The notes beneath the pieces were generated by a model, which was not told the origin of the DNA, did no database searches, and worked only from the letters and a program-made list of their open reading frames with translations. DNA of 64,000 nt from Salinimicrobium gaetbulicola (lineage in GTDB: Bacteria; Bacteroidota; Bacteroidia; Flavobacteriales; Flavobacteriaceae), in NCBI RefSeq assembly GCF_042676025.1, contig NZ_JBHTJP010000032.1:744001-808000 (forward strand). Direction: 5' to 3'. Both the position numbers and the translations under genes were made by a program. This document shows positions 8,660 through 17,111 of the stretch, in pieces (the stretch's first letter is position 1; each line of letters begins with the position of its first letter).

Positions 8660-9495
8660 TGCTACGATTACTCACTATAGAATTTCACAAGCTTCGTTAC
8701 AGCAAATCAGCTAAAGTTTTGGTCACCACTTATTTCGTGTTGATCACCTTTATCGCGCTGATCGCATCCATCGAATTTAAGTTTGGTGGCGTGGAAATAA
8801 GAGTTGCCGACCAGGGAATTTTCAATTTCCCTTACATCTGGCATTTCAACAGTTATATTGCCGCCATGCTCAAACTATTCCTGGCTATAGTCATTGTATC
8901 CATGATGTCAAATGAATACACTAACAGGACCTTAAAACAGAACCTTATTGACGGACTCAGTAAAAAGGAGTTTGTGCTATCAAAATTCCTAACGGTGGTA
9001 TCTTTCGCATTTCTGTCAACCCTGTTCCTGTTCATTGTCTCAATGATCCTCGGACTTTCATTCTCTGATTACACCGAGCTTTCGATCATATTTTCAGACC
9101 TGGAATATTTACTCGCCTATTTCGTAAAACTAACCGGATTTTTTACTTTTTGTATGTTCCTGGGAGTCCTGGTAAAACGATCTGCCTTTGCGCTTGGATT
9201 CCTTTTCATCTGGTGGATCCTGGAAAGTATCGCTCGTGGTGTTATGGAATACAGGCTTTTCCGCGGAAGCGATATGGCAGAGAACATTGCGCAGTTTTTC
9301 CCGCTGGAAGCTATGAGCATATTGGTGAAAGAACCTTTTACGAGGCTCAACGCGGTACAGTCTGCCGCCACCCAGCTTGGCTCAGAGATCACCAAAGACT
9401 ACGGAATTCACTGGTACCAGCTTCTCATCGTGCTGGCCTGGACATTCCTGTTTGTTTATATGTCATACGCCCTTCTGAAAAGGAGAGATCTTTAG
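8659..9495 (+). CDS. ABC-2 type transporter permease subunit
   Basis: A 278-residue membrane protein with about six hydrophobic segments (for example near residues 20-38, 65-85, 110-135, 150-175, 178-195 and 250-270). This fits an ABC-2 family permease that dimerises with the ATPase encoded immediately upstream. The segment SMMSNEYTNRTLKQNLIDG before the third helix is the cytoplasmic coupling loop common in this family. Translation probably re-initiates from the upstream stop at TAATG. A hairpin with a T-run follows at 9526. Substrate unknown. Confidence 0.85.
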   Translation: MLRLLTIEFHKLRYSKSAKVLVTTYFVLITFIALIASIEFKFGGVEIRVADQGIFNFPYIWHFNSYIAAMLKLFLAIVIVSMMSNEYTNRTLKQNLIDGLSKKEFVLSKFLTVVSFAFLSTLFLFIVSMILGLSFSDYTELSIIFSDLEYLLAYFVKLTGFFTFCMFLGVLVKRSAFALGFLFIWWILESIARGVMEYRLFRGSDMAENIAQFFPLEAMSILVKEPFTRLNAVQSAATQLGSEITKDYGIHWYQLLIVLAWTFLFVYMSYALLKRRDL

Positions 9496-9525
9496 CACTT
9501 TTTTGTCAGCTGAAGCTTTAAAAAT

Positions 9526-9563
9526 AGCCTGATCCTGAAAAGTTTAGGATTGGCCTCTTTTTT
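9526..9563 (+). terminator. Rho-independent terminator after the ABC exporter genes
   Basis: Arms 9526-9536 and 9546-9556 pair at 10 of 11 positions (two G-T wobbles, one mismatch), followed by a run of six T. It lies 30 bp after the permease stop and overlaps the start of the uvrB promoter region. Confidence 0.65.
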
Positions 9564-9592
9564 GATTAGGTAGGTAAAAAGGCTATTTTTGC
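9561..9592 (+). promoter_or_regulatory. uvrB promoter (-33 TTTG, -7 TATTTTTGC)
   Basis: TTTG at 9561-9564, a 19-bp spacer, then TATTTTTGC at 9584-9592. Both elements and the spacing fit the Bacteroidota housekeeping promoter consensus. The uvrB ATG lies 18 bp downstream. Confidence 0.65.
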
Positions 9593-9610
9593 AGGCCACA
9601 ATTCAGCTAA

Positions 9611-11614
9611 ATGAAATTTAAAGTACAATCGGAATTCAAACCCACCGGAGACCAGCCAAATGCTATAAAGCAGCTCGTCAGCGGAATAGAGGGCAAAGAG
9701 AAATATCAGACCTTATTAGGGGTTACGGGATCGGGTAAGACCTTTACCGTTGCCAAAGTGATCGAAGAAGTTCAGAAACCTACTTTGGTCCTTGCTCACA
9801 ACAAAACCCTTGCAGCCCAGCTCTATTCGGAGTTCAAACAGTTCTTCCCGGATAATGCAGTGGAATATTTCGTGAGTTACTATGATTATTACCAGCCTGA
9901 GGCTTTTATTCCTACTTCGGGAACTTATATTGAAAAGGATCTTTCCATAAATGAAGAGATCGAAAAACTACGTTTAAGCACCACTTCTTCCCTGCTTTCG
10001 GGACGAAGAGATGTGATCGTGGTCGCATCCGTATCCTGTCTTTATGGTATCGGAAACCCGGTGGAATTCAAGAAGAACGTGATTTCCATCGAACGGGATA
10101 TGGTGATTTCCCGCACCCAGTTATTACACAAATTGGTGCAGAGCCTATATTCCCGAACCGAAGCTGAATTTACACACGGGAACTTCAGAATAAAAGGAGA
10201 CACGGTAGATGTATTCCCAAGTTACGCGGATAATGCCTTTCGAATTCACTTTTTCGGAGATGAGATCGAAGAAATTGAAGCATTTGACCCGGCTACAAAT
10301 AATGTTTTGGAAAAATATGACAGGCTGAACATTTATCCGGCCAACATGTTCGTGACCTCTCCTGATGTTTTGCAGGGAGCGATCCATCAGATCCAGGATG
10401 ACCTTACCAAGCAGGTTTCCTATTTTCAGGATATCGGTAAACACCTGGAAGCAAAACGTCTTGATGAACGCACCAATTTTGACCTGGAAATGATCAGGGA
10501 GTTAGGGTATTGTTCGGGAATTGAGAACTATTCCAGATATCTTGACGGAAGAGCCCCCGGAACCAGACCTTTCTGTTTGCTGGATTATTTTCCTGATGAT
10601 TACCTAATGGTAGTCGACGAAAGTCACGTGACCATTCCGCAGGTGCACGCCATGTACGGCGGCGACCGCTCCAGAAAGGAAACGCTGGTGGATTACGGTT
10701 TCAGGCTTCCCGCTGCTATGGATAACAGACCATTAAAATTTGAAGAGTTTGAGGCCTTGCAAAATCAGGTGATCTATGTGAGTGCCACTCCTGCCGATTA
10801 CGAACTTCAGAAAACAGAAGGCTTATACATTGAACAGGTGATTCGCCCTACCGGACTTCTGGATCCGGTGATAGAGGTAAAACCAAGCCTCAACCAGATC
10901 GATGATCTTATCGAGGAAATGCAGCTGAGAATTGATAAAGATCAGCGAATTTTGGTGACCACCCTTACCAAGAGAATGGCTGAGGAATTGACCAAATATC
11001 TGACCCGAATCAACATCAGGTGTCGCTATATCCATAGTGATGTTGACACTCTGGAACGAGTGGAGATCATGCAGGACCTCCGAAAAGGCCTTTTTGACGT
11101 CCTGGTGGGAGTAAACCTTTTGAGAGAGGGTCTTGACCTTCCGGAAGTTTCACTGGTAGCCATCCTGGATGCCGATAAAGAAGGTTTTTTAAGAAGTAAC
11201 CGATCCCTGACCCAGACCATTGGTAGGGCAGCCCGTCACCTTGAAGGAAAAGCCATTATGTATGCCGACAAGATCACGGACAGCATGCAGAAGACAATTG
11301 ATCAAACTGAATACAGAAGGGCTAAGCAGCTGAAATATAATGAAGATAACAACATTACTCCTACAGCACTGAAGAAGTCTTTCGAGAATATGCTGGTTAA
11401 AAAGAAACCCGCACCATATGAATATGAAGTTGCTCCAGACCTGAAAGCAGCTGAAGCAGAAACGGAATATTTCAGTAAAAACCAGCTGGAAAAACGAATT
11501 CGTGAAAAGCGAAAAGCCATGGAATCTGCAGCTAAGGAGTTGGATTTTATGACAGCTGCGAAATTAAGAGATGAAATTAAAATGCTTCAGGAAAAAGTTC
11601 AGGAGGCATCATAA
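9611..11614 (+). CDS. uvrB: Excinuclease ABC subunit B
   Basis: UvrB, the damage-verifying helicase-like subunit of nucleotide excision repair, which receives DNA from UvrA and recruits UvrC. The 667-residue length is standard. Walker A GVTGSGKT lies near residue 37. The beta-hairpin region that inserts between strands follows (YYDYYQPEAFIPTSGTYIEK), then DESH helicase motif II (VDESHVTIPQ) and helicase motif VI in QTIGRAARH. The C-terminal UVR motif that binds UvrC is present (LEKRIREKRKAMESAAKE). It is monocistronic with a clear promoter; uvrA and uvrC are not in the window, as is usual. Confidence 0.98.
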   Translation: MKFKVQSEFKPTGDQPNAIKQLVSGIEGKEKYQTLLGVTGSGKTFTVAKVIEEVQKPTLVLAHNKTLAAQLYSEFKQFFPDNAVEYFVSYYDYYQPEAFIPTSGTYIEKDLSINEEIEKLRLSTTSSLLSGRRDVIVVASVSCLYGIGNPVEFKKNVISIERDMVISRTQLLHKLVQSLYSRTEAEFTHGNFRIKGDTVDVFPSYADNAFRIHFFGDEIEEIEAFDPATNNVLEKYDRLNIYPANMFVTSPDVLQGAIHQIQDDLTKQVSYFQDIGKHLEAKRLDERTNFDLEMIRELGYCSGIENYSRYLDGRAPGTRPFCLLDYFPDDYLMVVDESHVTIPQVHAMYGGDRSRKETLVDYGFRLPAAMDNRPLKFEEFEALQNQVIYVSATPADYELQKTEGLYIEQVIRPTGLLDPVIEVKPSLNQIDDLIEEMQLRIDKDQRILVTTLTKRMAEELTKYLTRINIRCRYIHSDVDTLERVEIMQDLRKGLFDVLVGVNLLREGLDLPEVSLVAILDADKEGFLRSNRSLTQTIGRAARHLEGKAIMYADKITDSMQKTIDQTEYRRAKQLKYNEDNNITPTALKKSFENMLVKKKPAPYEYEVAPDLKAAEAETEYFSKNQLEKRIREKRKAMESAAKELDFMTAAKLRDEIKMLQEKVQEAS

Positions 11615-11700
11615 AAATTTTATACCTTACTGAAAATCAATGAAATAAATCACTATATTTATTTCGTCCAATAACAGCCACCCCGATTAAATTTTAGATT

Positions 11701-12915
11701 TTGAGAAAAAACTACATTTTAGGGGTGGTTTTCTTTTGTCTTTTTCTAAAGGCGACCGCACAGGTAGGAATTAATACTACCGACCCCAAAGCACAGCTAG
11801 ACATTGTCATAGCTAACCCGGCCGCACCTAATGCCAGCGACGGAATTTTGATTCCGCGAATTTCCAATTTCCCGGCCTCTTCTCCTACCGTCGATCAGCA
11901 CGGAATGCTGGTTTTCCTGTCTGCCTCTAAAACAGGGTTTCCGGAAGGATTCTATTTTTGGAATTCAGCTAAGACATCCTGGGAATCATTAGCCGGAAAA
12001 GCCTTTACAGATTTTTACAAAGTCGGTACTACCAATCCTGCAACCGATCAGCAGGAGACTATCTTCCGAAGAGGAAATGTCAACATTGGCGGGGAAGCGG
12101 AAAATGTGAAATTAAAGGTAATGATCAGTCCTACGGAAGCTTTCAATACCAAAACCGGATTGGAAGTGGAAAATGCGAGTGCCACACCTACAAATGTTAC
12201 GTACGGAATATTAAACACTAATAAGACCGCGACTGCTGACAGGAAATACGGTATCAAAAACACCGTGAGTGGCGACGGAATAGGGATTCATTATGGGATC
12301 CACAATGAGACCAACCAAAATACCAATGAAGAGATCTACGGAATATATAATGACGTTGGAAAAACTTTCGGCGCTACGAAGAACCATTACGGGATCTATA
12401 ATAAGATAGGAACCGTACAGGGAACGGGTTTTGTTTATGGCATTTATAGCGCGGCATTCGGAAACGATCCCAAGAAATTGTTTGCCGGCTATTTTGCGGG
12501 GAGATTGGGAATTGGAGCCACTCCCGCAGAAGAATATATTTTGCCGGATGTAAGAGGTACGCTGGACCAGATCCTGGTTACTGATGCCAGCGGAAATGTT
12601 TCCTGGAAACACAATAACATCAGGAATTATACATCCACCACCTCAGCGACCGGCACATATGTAATTCCGGATGACACCTATACCCTTCGTATCAACAACC
12701 AGGTTAGCAGCATCACACTGCCCGACGCCGCTACTAATAAAGGTAGGATCCTGTATCTGATCAACTGGCCCGGAAATTCCTTCAAGAGCTTTACCTTTTT
12801 AAACGGAAATGATCTTTTTGACGTGACAACCAATACCACAGTAAGCGGAATCAACGGGTCTCAAAAAATGATGATTCAAAGCGCGGGCAACAGGTGGATA
12901 CTTTTAGATAAATAA
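11701..12915 (+). CDS. Secreted surface protein with AQVGINTT N-terminal motif
   Basis: A 404-residue exported protein beginning with a signal peptide of about 20 residues, cleaved before QVGINTTDPKAQLDI. This mature N-terminus is shared by many Bacteroidota surface or tail-fibre-like proteins. The body is Gly/Asn/Thr-rich with repeated YGI motifs (YGILN, YGIKN, YGIHN, YGIYN x2, YGIYS) between residues ~165 and 250, which suggests a repetitive beta-structure. No C-terminal sorting domain is recognised. The start is a TTG at 11701; no ATG fits before the signal peptide. No function can be assigned; adhesion or matrix roles would be guesses. Confidence 0.75.
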   Translation: MRKNYILGVVFFCLFLKATAQVGINTTDPKAQLDIVIANPAAPNASDGILIPRISNFPASSPTVDQHGMLVFLSASKTGFPEGFYFWNSAKTSWESLAGKAFTDFYKVGTTNPATDQQETIFRRGNVNIGGEAENVKLKVMISPTEAFNTKTGLEVENASATPTNVTYGILNTNKTATADRKYGIKNTVSGDGIGIHYGIHNETNQNTNEEIYGIYNDVGKTFGATKNHYGIYNKIGTVQGTGFVYGIYSAAFGNDPKKLFAGYFAGRLGIGATPAEEYILPDVRGTLDQILVTDASGNVSWKHNNIRNYTSTTSATGTYVIPDDTYTLRINNQVSSITLPDAATNKGRILYLINWPGNSFKSFTFLNGNDLFDVTTNTTVSGINGSQKMMIQSAGNRWILLDK

Positions 12916-12945
12916 AAAAACGCTCCCAAGAAAGGAGCGTTTTTT
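12914..12945. terminator. Terminator between convergent genes (copy 1 of a duplicated sequence)
   Basis: Hairpin AAAAAACGCTCC / GGAGCGTTTTTT with an A-run and T-run on either side, so it can serve both the surface-protein gene (+) and the acyl-CoA synthetase gene (-). The hairpin and about 25 flanking bases toward the synthetase gene closely resemble the sequence at 18954-19012. Confidence 0.9.
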
Positions 12946-12966
12946 ATCATTTCTGAAAACCTCAGC

Positions 12967-15063
12967 TTAAGCGATCTCATTGAATTCATTAGGCTGTAGC
13001 TTTTCATCTGTTCTTTCTAAACGAATCCTTACATCCACAGCGGTCAGGTCCTTTGCAGTAGCCATAAGAGGATTGAGGTCTATTTCTGCAATTTCAGGAA
13101 CCATGAGCAACAAGTTTGAAATGTTCACTATAGTTTCAGCAAATAATTTGATGTTTATCCCACTTTGACCTCTCACACCTTTTAAAATTGGATATGCTTT
13201 TAGATCAGTAATCATTTTTAAAGCAACGTTTTCTGAAACAGGGATCATCGACGCACTTATATCTTTTAATACTTCCACAAAAATGCCTCCCATTCCGCAT
13301 AAGATGACATGAGGATAATTGGTTTCCTTTTTTGCTCCGATAAATAGTTCCATTCCTTTTATCATTGGCTGAATTATAACCGAAGTAGCGCCCTCAATTC
13401 GCATCAACTTATAGAAGCTGTCGTGCAGTTCGGCTTCAGTGGAAATATTTAAAATGACCCCGCCTACATCAGATTTGTGCAAGGGTCCTTCAACCTTAAG
13501 AACCACAGGATAGGGTATAGACTTCGAAACCTGGTCTAGCTCTACTTCATTCTTAACATTATAGGGAGTTGCAAATTTTACTCCTGCATATTCCAGCAAG
13601 GTAACAGCTGATTCTGTCGACATGTATCCATCAGGAAGCGCATCTACCAGTTTTCTTGCTTCTTGGAAATTTTTAAAGTCAGGATCTTTAGTTTCATCCC
13701 TGATCGAAGAATGATTATATACCTTAGTCAAAGCATTTCCGAATAACACTTCATCGTGAAACGCAATATTCCCTTTCTTTATAAACTCCTGAATTTCATT
13801 CTTGACATTTACCACTGACGGTAAGATGGCATAGATGGGTTTTTTAGACGTCCTGATCTTTTCATCCAGCACTGCATATACATCATCCACTGTTGTTAAG
13901 CCCGGACTCCCGAAAATAACAGCCATCGCATCAATTTCGGAAGCGGTTTCACAATAGTCAATTATGGATCCCAGTTGCTCAGCGTTGCCTGTCGCTAAAA
14001 AATCAATAGGATTGGATACGGAAGAGCCGTCAAACAACTGGTTTAATAAGGCTTCGCTTTCCTTTCCTTCTAAATGAGGAATTATGAGTCCGTTCTTTGA
14101 CAAGACATCTGTCAGCATTACTGCGGGTCCTCCGGCATGGGTGATGATGGCAATGTTCTTTCCTTCGGATTCTTTTTGCTGAAGTATGCCCGCAACTGTA
14201 ATAAGTTCATTTCGGCCATAACAGCGAATAATTCCCGCTTTCTTAAACAAGGTATCTATAAAAACATCTGAATTAGCTATAGCTCCCGTATGTGAGGAAG
14301 CCGCCCTATTCCCTGCCTCAGAACTACCAGCCTTTATAGCAGCTATTTTGCAACCTTTGCGTATCAAGGAAGCTGTATGTTTTAAGAACTTAAGCGGGTT
14401 TTTAATGCTTTCAATATAAAGCAGCTTTACTTTTGAACTAGTTTCCTTTTTAAAAGAGTCATCCAAATATTCCAGGATCTCCTCCACTCCTACTTGAGCG
14501 CTGTTTCCAACGGTATAAATGCTCGAAAACGTGAGGCCCATACTTTTAGCCGCTTCAATGATAAAAACCGCTGTTGCACCAGAACCTGATATAAAATCAA
14601 CTCCTTTTTCATCAAGTTTAGGAATTGGTGTTGTAAAAACTCCTGTATAATAATTATTAATTAATCCGATGTTATTAGGACCTAATAAACTTCCGCCTGC
14701 TTTATTGATCAATTCAACAATTTCCTTTTCCAGCTTTTCACCGTTTTCATCTTTTTCACTAAACCCGGCAGAAAAAATTATAAAGCCTTTAGTATTCTTT
14801 TGTTGGGTAAGAACCTTGACGGTTTCAAAGACATATTTTGCCGAGATCGCGATTATAGCCAGGTCTACTTCGGGAATATCATTGATATGGTTGTAAGCTT
14901 TAACTCCCTGAACACAATCCTGTTTGGGATTGACCACAAATAATTGTCCTTTATACTGGTGATCGATCAGGTTCTTTAAAACTCTGCCCCCGGGACTATG
15001 AATATTATCAGACCCTCCAACAACAACAATACTTTTGGGATGTATTAATTTTGAATGAAGCAT
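12967..15063 (-). CDS. ADP-forming acyl-CoA synthetase (acetate--CoA ligase family), fused alpha-beta
   Basis: A 698-residue NDP-forming acyl-CoA synthetase, which would convert an acyl-CoA, ADP and Pi to acid, CoA and ATP, or run in reverse. Domains in order: CoA-binding Rossmann domain (SIVVVGGSDN at 11-20), two succinyl-CoA-ligase-like domains with the phosphorylated histidine in SSHTGA (H258), and a C-terminal ATP-grasp domain from ~residue 480 (YPVVLKVEGPLHKSDVGGV). In archaea such enzymes finish 2-oxoacid fermentation to yield ATP. The neighbours here, an aminotransferase and IorAB, support an aromatic acyl-CoA substrate by inference. The last ~11 codons and the terminator resemble the tail of the hsp20 gene 6 kb away. 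Confidence 0.88.
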   Translation of the reverse strand: MLHSKLIHPKSIVVVGGSDNIHSPGGRVLKNLIDHQYKGQLFVVNPKQDCVQGVKAYNHINDIPEVDLAIIAISAKYVFETVKVLTQQKNTKGFIIFSAGFSEKDENGEKLEKEIVELINKAGGSLLGPNNIGLINNYYTGVFTTPIPKLDEKGVDFISGSGATAVFIIEAAKSMGLTFSSIYTVGNSAQVGVEEILEYLDDSFKKETSSKVKLLYIESIKNPLKFLKHTASLIRKGCKIAAIKAGSSEAGNRAASSHTGAIANSDVFIDTLFKKAGIIRCYGRNELITVAGILQQKESEGKNIAIITHAGGPAVMLTDVLSKNGLIIPHLEGKESEALLNQLFDGSSVSNPIDFLATGNAEQLGSIIDYCETASEIDAMAVIFGSPGLTTVDDVYAVLDEKIRTSKKPIYAILPSVVNVKNEIQEFIKKGNIAFHDEVLFGNALTKVYNHSSIRDETKDPDFKNFQEARKLVDALPDGYMSTESAVTLLEYAGVKFATPYNVKNEVELDQVSKSIPYPVVLKVEGPLHKSDVGGVILNISTEAELHDSFYKLMRIEGATSVIIQPMIKGMELFIGAKKETNYPHVILCGMGGIFVEVLKDISASMIPVSENVALKMITDLKAYPILKGVRGQSGINIKLFAETIVNISNLLLMVPEIAEIDLNPLMATAKDLTAVDVRIRLERTDEKLQPNEFNEIA

Positions 15064-15186
15064 ATATTACAAAGAATTTAATAATTGTAAAGGAAGAAAT
15101 TTTAAATAGGACATTAACTGACCTTCATCACAATCCAATTGATTACATCTTTGTTATTTTGATAGAACAACTAATCTTTTTAGGGT

Positions 15187-16404
15187 ATGTATGCATTTTC
15201 GAACGCGGTTAACTCCATGCATTCAGAAGACGTCAAACGCTTGATGAAACAGGCATCCGGAAAAAGCCTGATCTCATTTGCCGGGGGAATGCCAAACAAT
15301 GATTTGTTTCCTGTTAAACAAATTGATGAGATTTATAATTCTCTCCCTGAAGACACGAAAAAATTAGGTTTTCAATACGGCCCCACATCGGGTTATCCCC
15401 CTCTGATAAAATCATTGGAAAGCTATTTGAAAAATAAGGGATTGGCGATTGAGGATAATAAGATTTTGATCACTACAGGTTCGCTGCAAGCTATCTCTAT
15501 TATTACCCAAGAGTTTGTGAACGAAGGGGATATCATATTAACCGAAAATCCGTGTTTTGTAGGAGCCCTGTCGGTTTTTGAAACTGTTGGAGCTGAGATC
15601 CATAGTATACCCATTGATAAAAATGGTATTGATATTAATGCCTTAAAAAGTAAAATTGAATCTTTAAACAGAAAGCCTAAATTTTTATATGTCACGCCCA
15701 ACTATCATAATCCCGCCGGCATCATTTACACACCTGAAAGAAAAAAACAACTTTTGGAAGTTTTATCCGGTACAGGAATAATATTACTTGAAGATGATGC
15801 TTACAGCGATCTCTATTTCAATGAAGACGAAAAACACCTGATCAAACCCATGAAATCATTTGGTGTCAAGGATGTGGAAATTATTTATACGGGATCATTT
15901 TCAAAAATACTTGGCCCGGGTTTCAGATTAGGTTTTATGTTGTCTTCTGAAGAGATTTTCGAAAAAGCTGAAACGGTTAAACAAGCCTTGGATGCCTGTA
16001 CTTCTAATTTCATGCAAATATTAGCCAATGAATTCTTAGCGCAACAAAAACTGGAGCCTTATTTGACATTTTTGAGAAGTGAATACCTGGAACGTAAGAA
16101 CTTACTTCAAAAACATCTGGAAACCTATATGCCAAAAGAGATCACCTGGAATGAACCGAAAGGAGGTTTTTATATCTGGCTTAAATTACCACCACATATA
16201 AAGTCTACAGACATTTTCAAGGAAACTGTTACTAAAGGGGTTGTATTTGTAACGGGCAGGACCTTTGACCCAGCCAGTAGAAAGGACGACAGGTTAAGAC
16301 TTGCTTTTTCAAACATGCCAAAGGATGACATTGAAAAAGGAGTTGTGATCTTATCTGAAACGATAAAAAAGGCACTCAAAACTTCCGAAGCGACCATTCA
16401 ATAA
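15187..16404 (+). CDS. PLP-dependent aminotransferase (class I/II, LysN/KAT II-like)
   Basis: A 405-residue fold-type I aminotransferase, cytoplasmic. Seen in order: SFAGGMPNNDLFP near residue 31 (substrate-binding loop), TTGSLQAI near residue 95, TPNYHNPAG near residue 175, and the PLP-binding lysine in SGSFSKILGPG-type context at about residue 240. This subfamily includes 2-aminoadipate and aromatic aminotransferases as well as kynurenine aminotransferase II. With indolepyruvate oxidoreductase next door, the likely job is to make aryl-pyruvates from Phe, Tyr or Trp; that is inference. It is divergent from the acyl-CoA synthetase gene and convergent with iorB. A half-site CAACTAA at 15168-15174 lies between the divergent genes. 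Confidence 0.88.
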   Translation: MYAFSNAVNSMHSEDVKRLMKQASGKSLISFAGGMPNNDLFPVKQIDEIYNSLPEDTKKLGFQYGPTSGYPPLIKSLESYLKNKGLAIEDNKILITTGSLQAISIITQEFVNEGDIILTENPCFVGALSVFETVGAEIHSIPIDKNGIDINALKSKIESLNRKPKFLYVTPNYHNPAGIIYTPERKKQLLEVLSGTGIILLEDDAYSDLYFNEDEKHLIKPMKSFGVKDVEIIYTGSFSKILGPGFRLGFMLSSEEIFEKAETVKQALDACTSNFMQILANEFLAQQKLEPYLTFLRSEYLERKNLLQKHLETYMPKEITWNEPKGGFYIWLKLPPHIKSTDIFKETVTKGVVFVTGRTFDPASRKDDRLRLAFSNMPKDDIEKGVVILSETIKKALKTSEATIQ

Positions 16405-16443
16405 CCAACTAAGGTTTGCGCAAATCGCTTTAGGCATAAAATT

Positions 16444-16487
16444 GTATCGAGAATAAATCTTTTAAATTTATCCTCGATACTTATTTT
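16444..16487. terminator. Terminator between aminotransferase and iorB
   Basis: 15-nt arms (16444-16458 and 16466-16480) with one mismatch and a 7-nt loop, followed by a T-rich run on the plus strand. It sits between the convergent stops at 16404 (+) and 16487 (-), so it probably serves the aminotransferase. Confidence 0.75.
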
Positions 16488-17086
16488 TATTTACTGGTGG
16501 GCAGATCTGTGATCCCTTCGGCTACTTTTTTACCTTTATTAAAAGCTTCCAGATTTAATTTGATAATTCTCTCACTTTTATGCTGAAACAACTTCTTGAT
16601 AGCGTCGATCATACTGTCTTCTGATAAAGGAATTATGGCAGATGCTGCTCCCAGTAAAACCATATTAGCGACTTTTGAATTCCCTATATCTTTAGCGATT
16701 TGAGTTGCATCTACAATTACATTATTCGGATGCTTTTTAATCTGATCAAACAGATCATTTTTTTCAGGATAATTGGTAGTATTGACAAAAGTTTCTGAAT
16801 CTGTAACCAACCAGCCGTCTTTCTTTAAAAAAGGCATATATCTTAATAATTCCATGGGTTCAACCGATAAAATAAGGTCAGCTTTTCCCTCCGGAATGAG
16901 ATCAGAAAATATTTCCTTATCAGATATTCTTACATGTGATTGAACGGCACCGCCGCGTTGGCTCATCCCGTGAACTTCTGATTGTTTAATGAACAAATTT
17001 TCGCTTAAAGCAGCCGTATCCATAACCGCGGCAATAGTGAGAATACCTTGACCACCAACTCCTGATAATATTATATTTGTTTTCAT
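16487..17086 (-). CDS. iorB: Indolepyruvate oxidoreductase subunit beta
   Basis: A 199-residue gamma-type domain of the 2-oxoacid oxidoreductase family. The start MKTNIILSGVGGQGILTIA carries the glycine-rich GxGGQG signature, followed by HGMSQRGGAVQSHVRI, which is characteristic of IorB. It pairs with IorA to oxidatively decarboxylate aryl-pyruvates (indolepyruvate, phenylpyruvate) to aryl-acetyl-CoA with reduction of ferredoxin or another acceptor. It lies 25 bp downstream of iorA on the same strand, so the two are surely co-transcribed. Length is normal for the family. Confidence 0.92.
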   Translation of the reverse strand: MKTNIILSGVGGQGILTIAAVMDTAALSENLFIKQSEVHGMSQRGGAVQSHVRISDKEIFSDLIPEGKADLILSVEPMELLRYMPFLKKDGWLVTDSETFVNTTNYPEKNDLFDQIKKHPNNVIVDATQIAKDIGNSKVANMVLLGAASAIIPLSEDSMIDAIKKLFQHKSERIIKLNLEAFNKGKKVAEGITDLPTSK

Positions 17087-17111
17087 TTGTTTAATTTTTA
17101 AGTCAAATACT

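Noticed and set aside
12211..12612. 133-residue antisense ORF in the surface-protein gene
   Set aside because: The sense frame has a signal peptide and repeated YGI motifs; the antisense frame has none.
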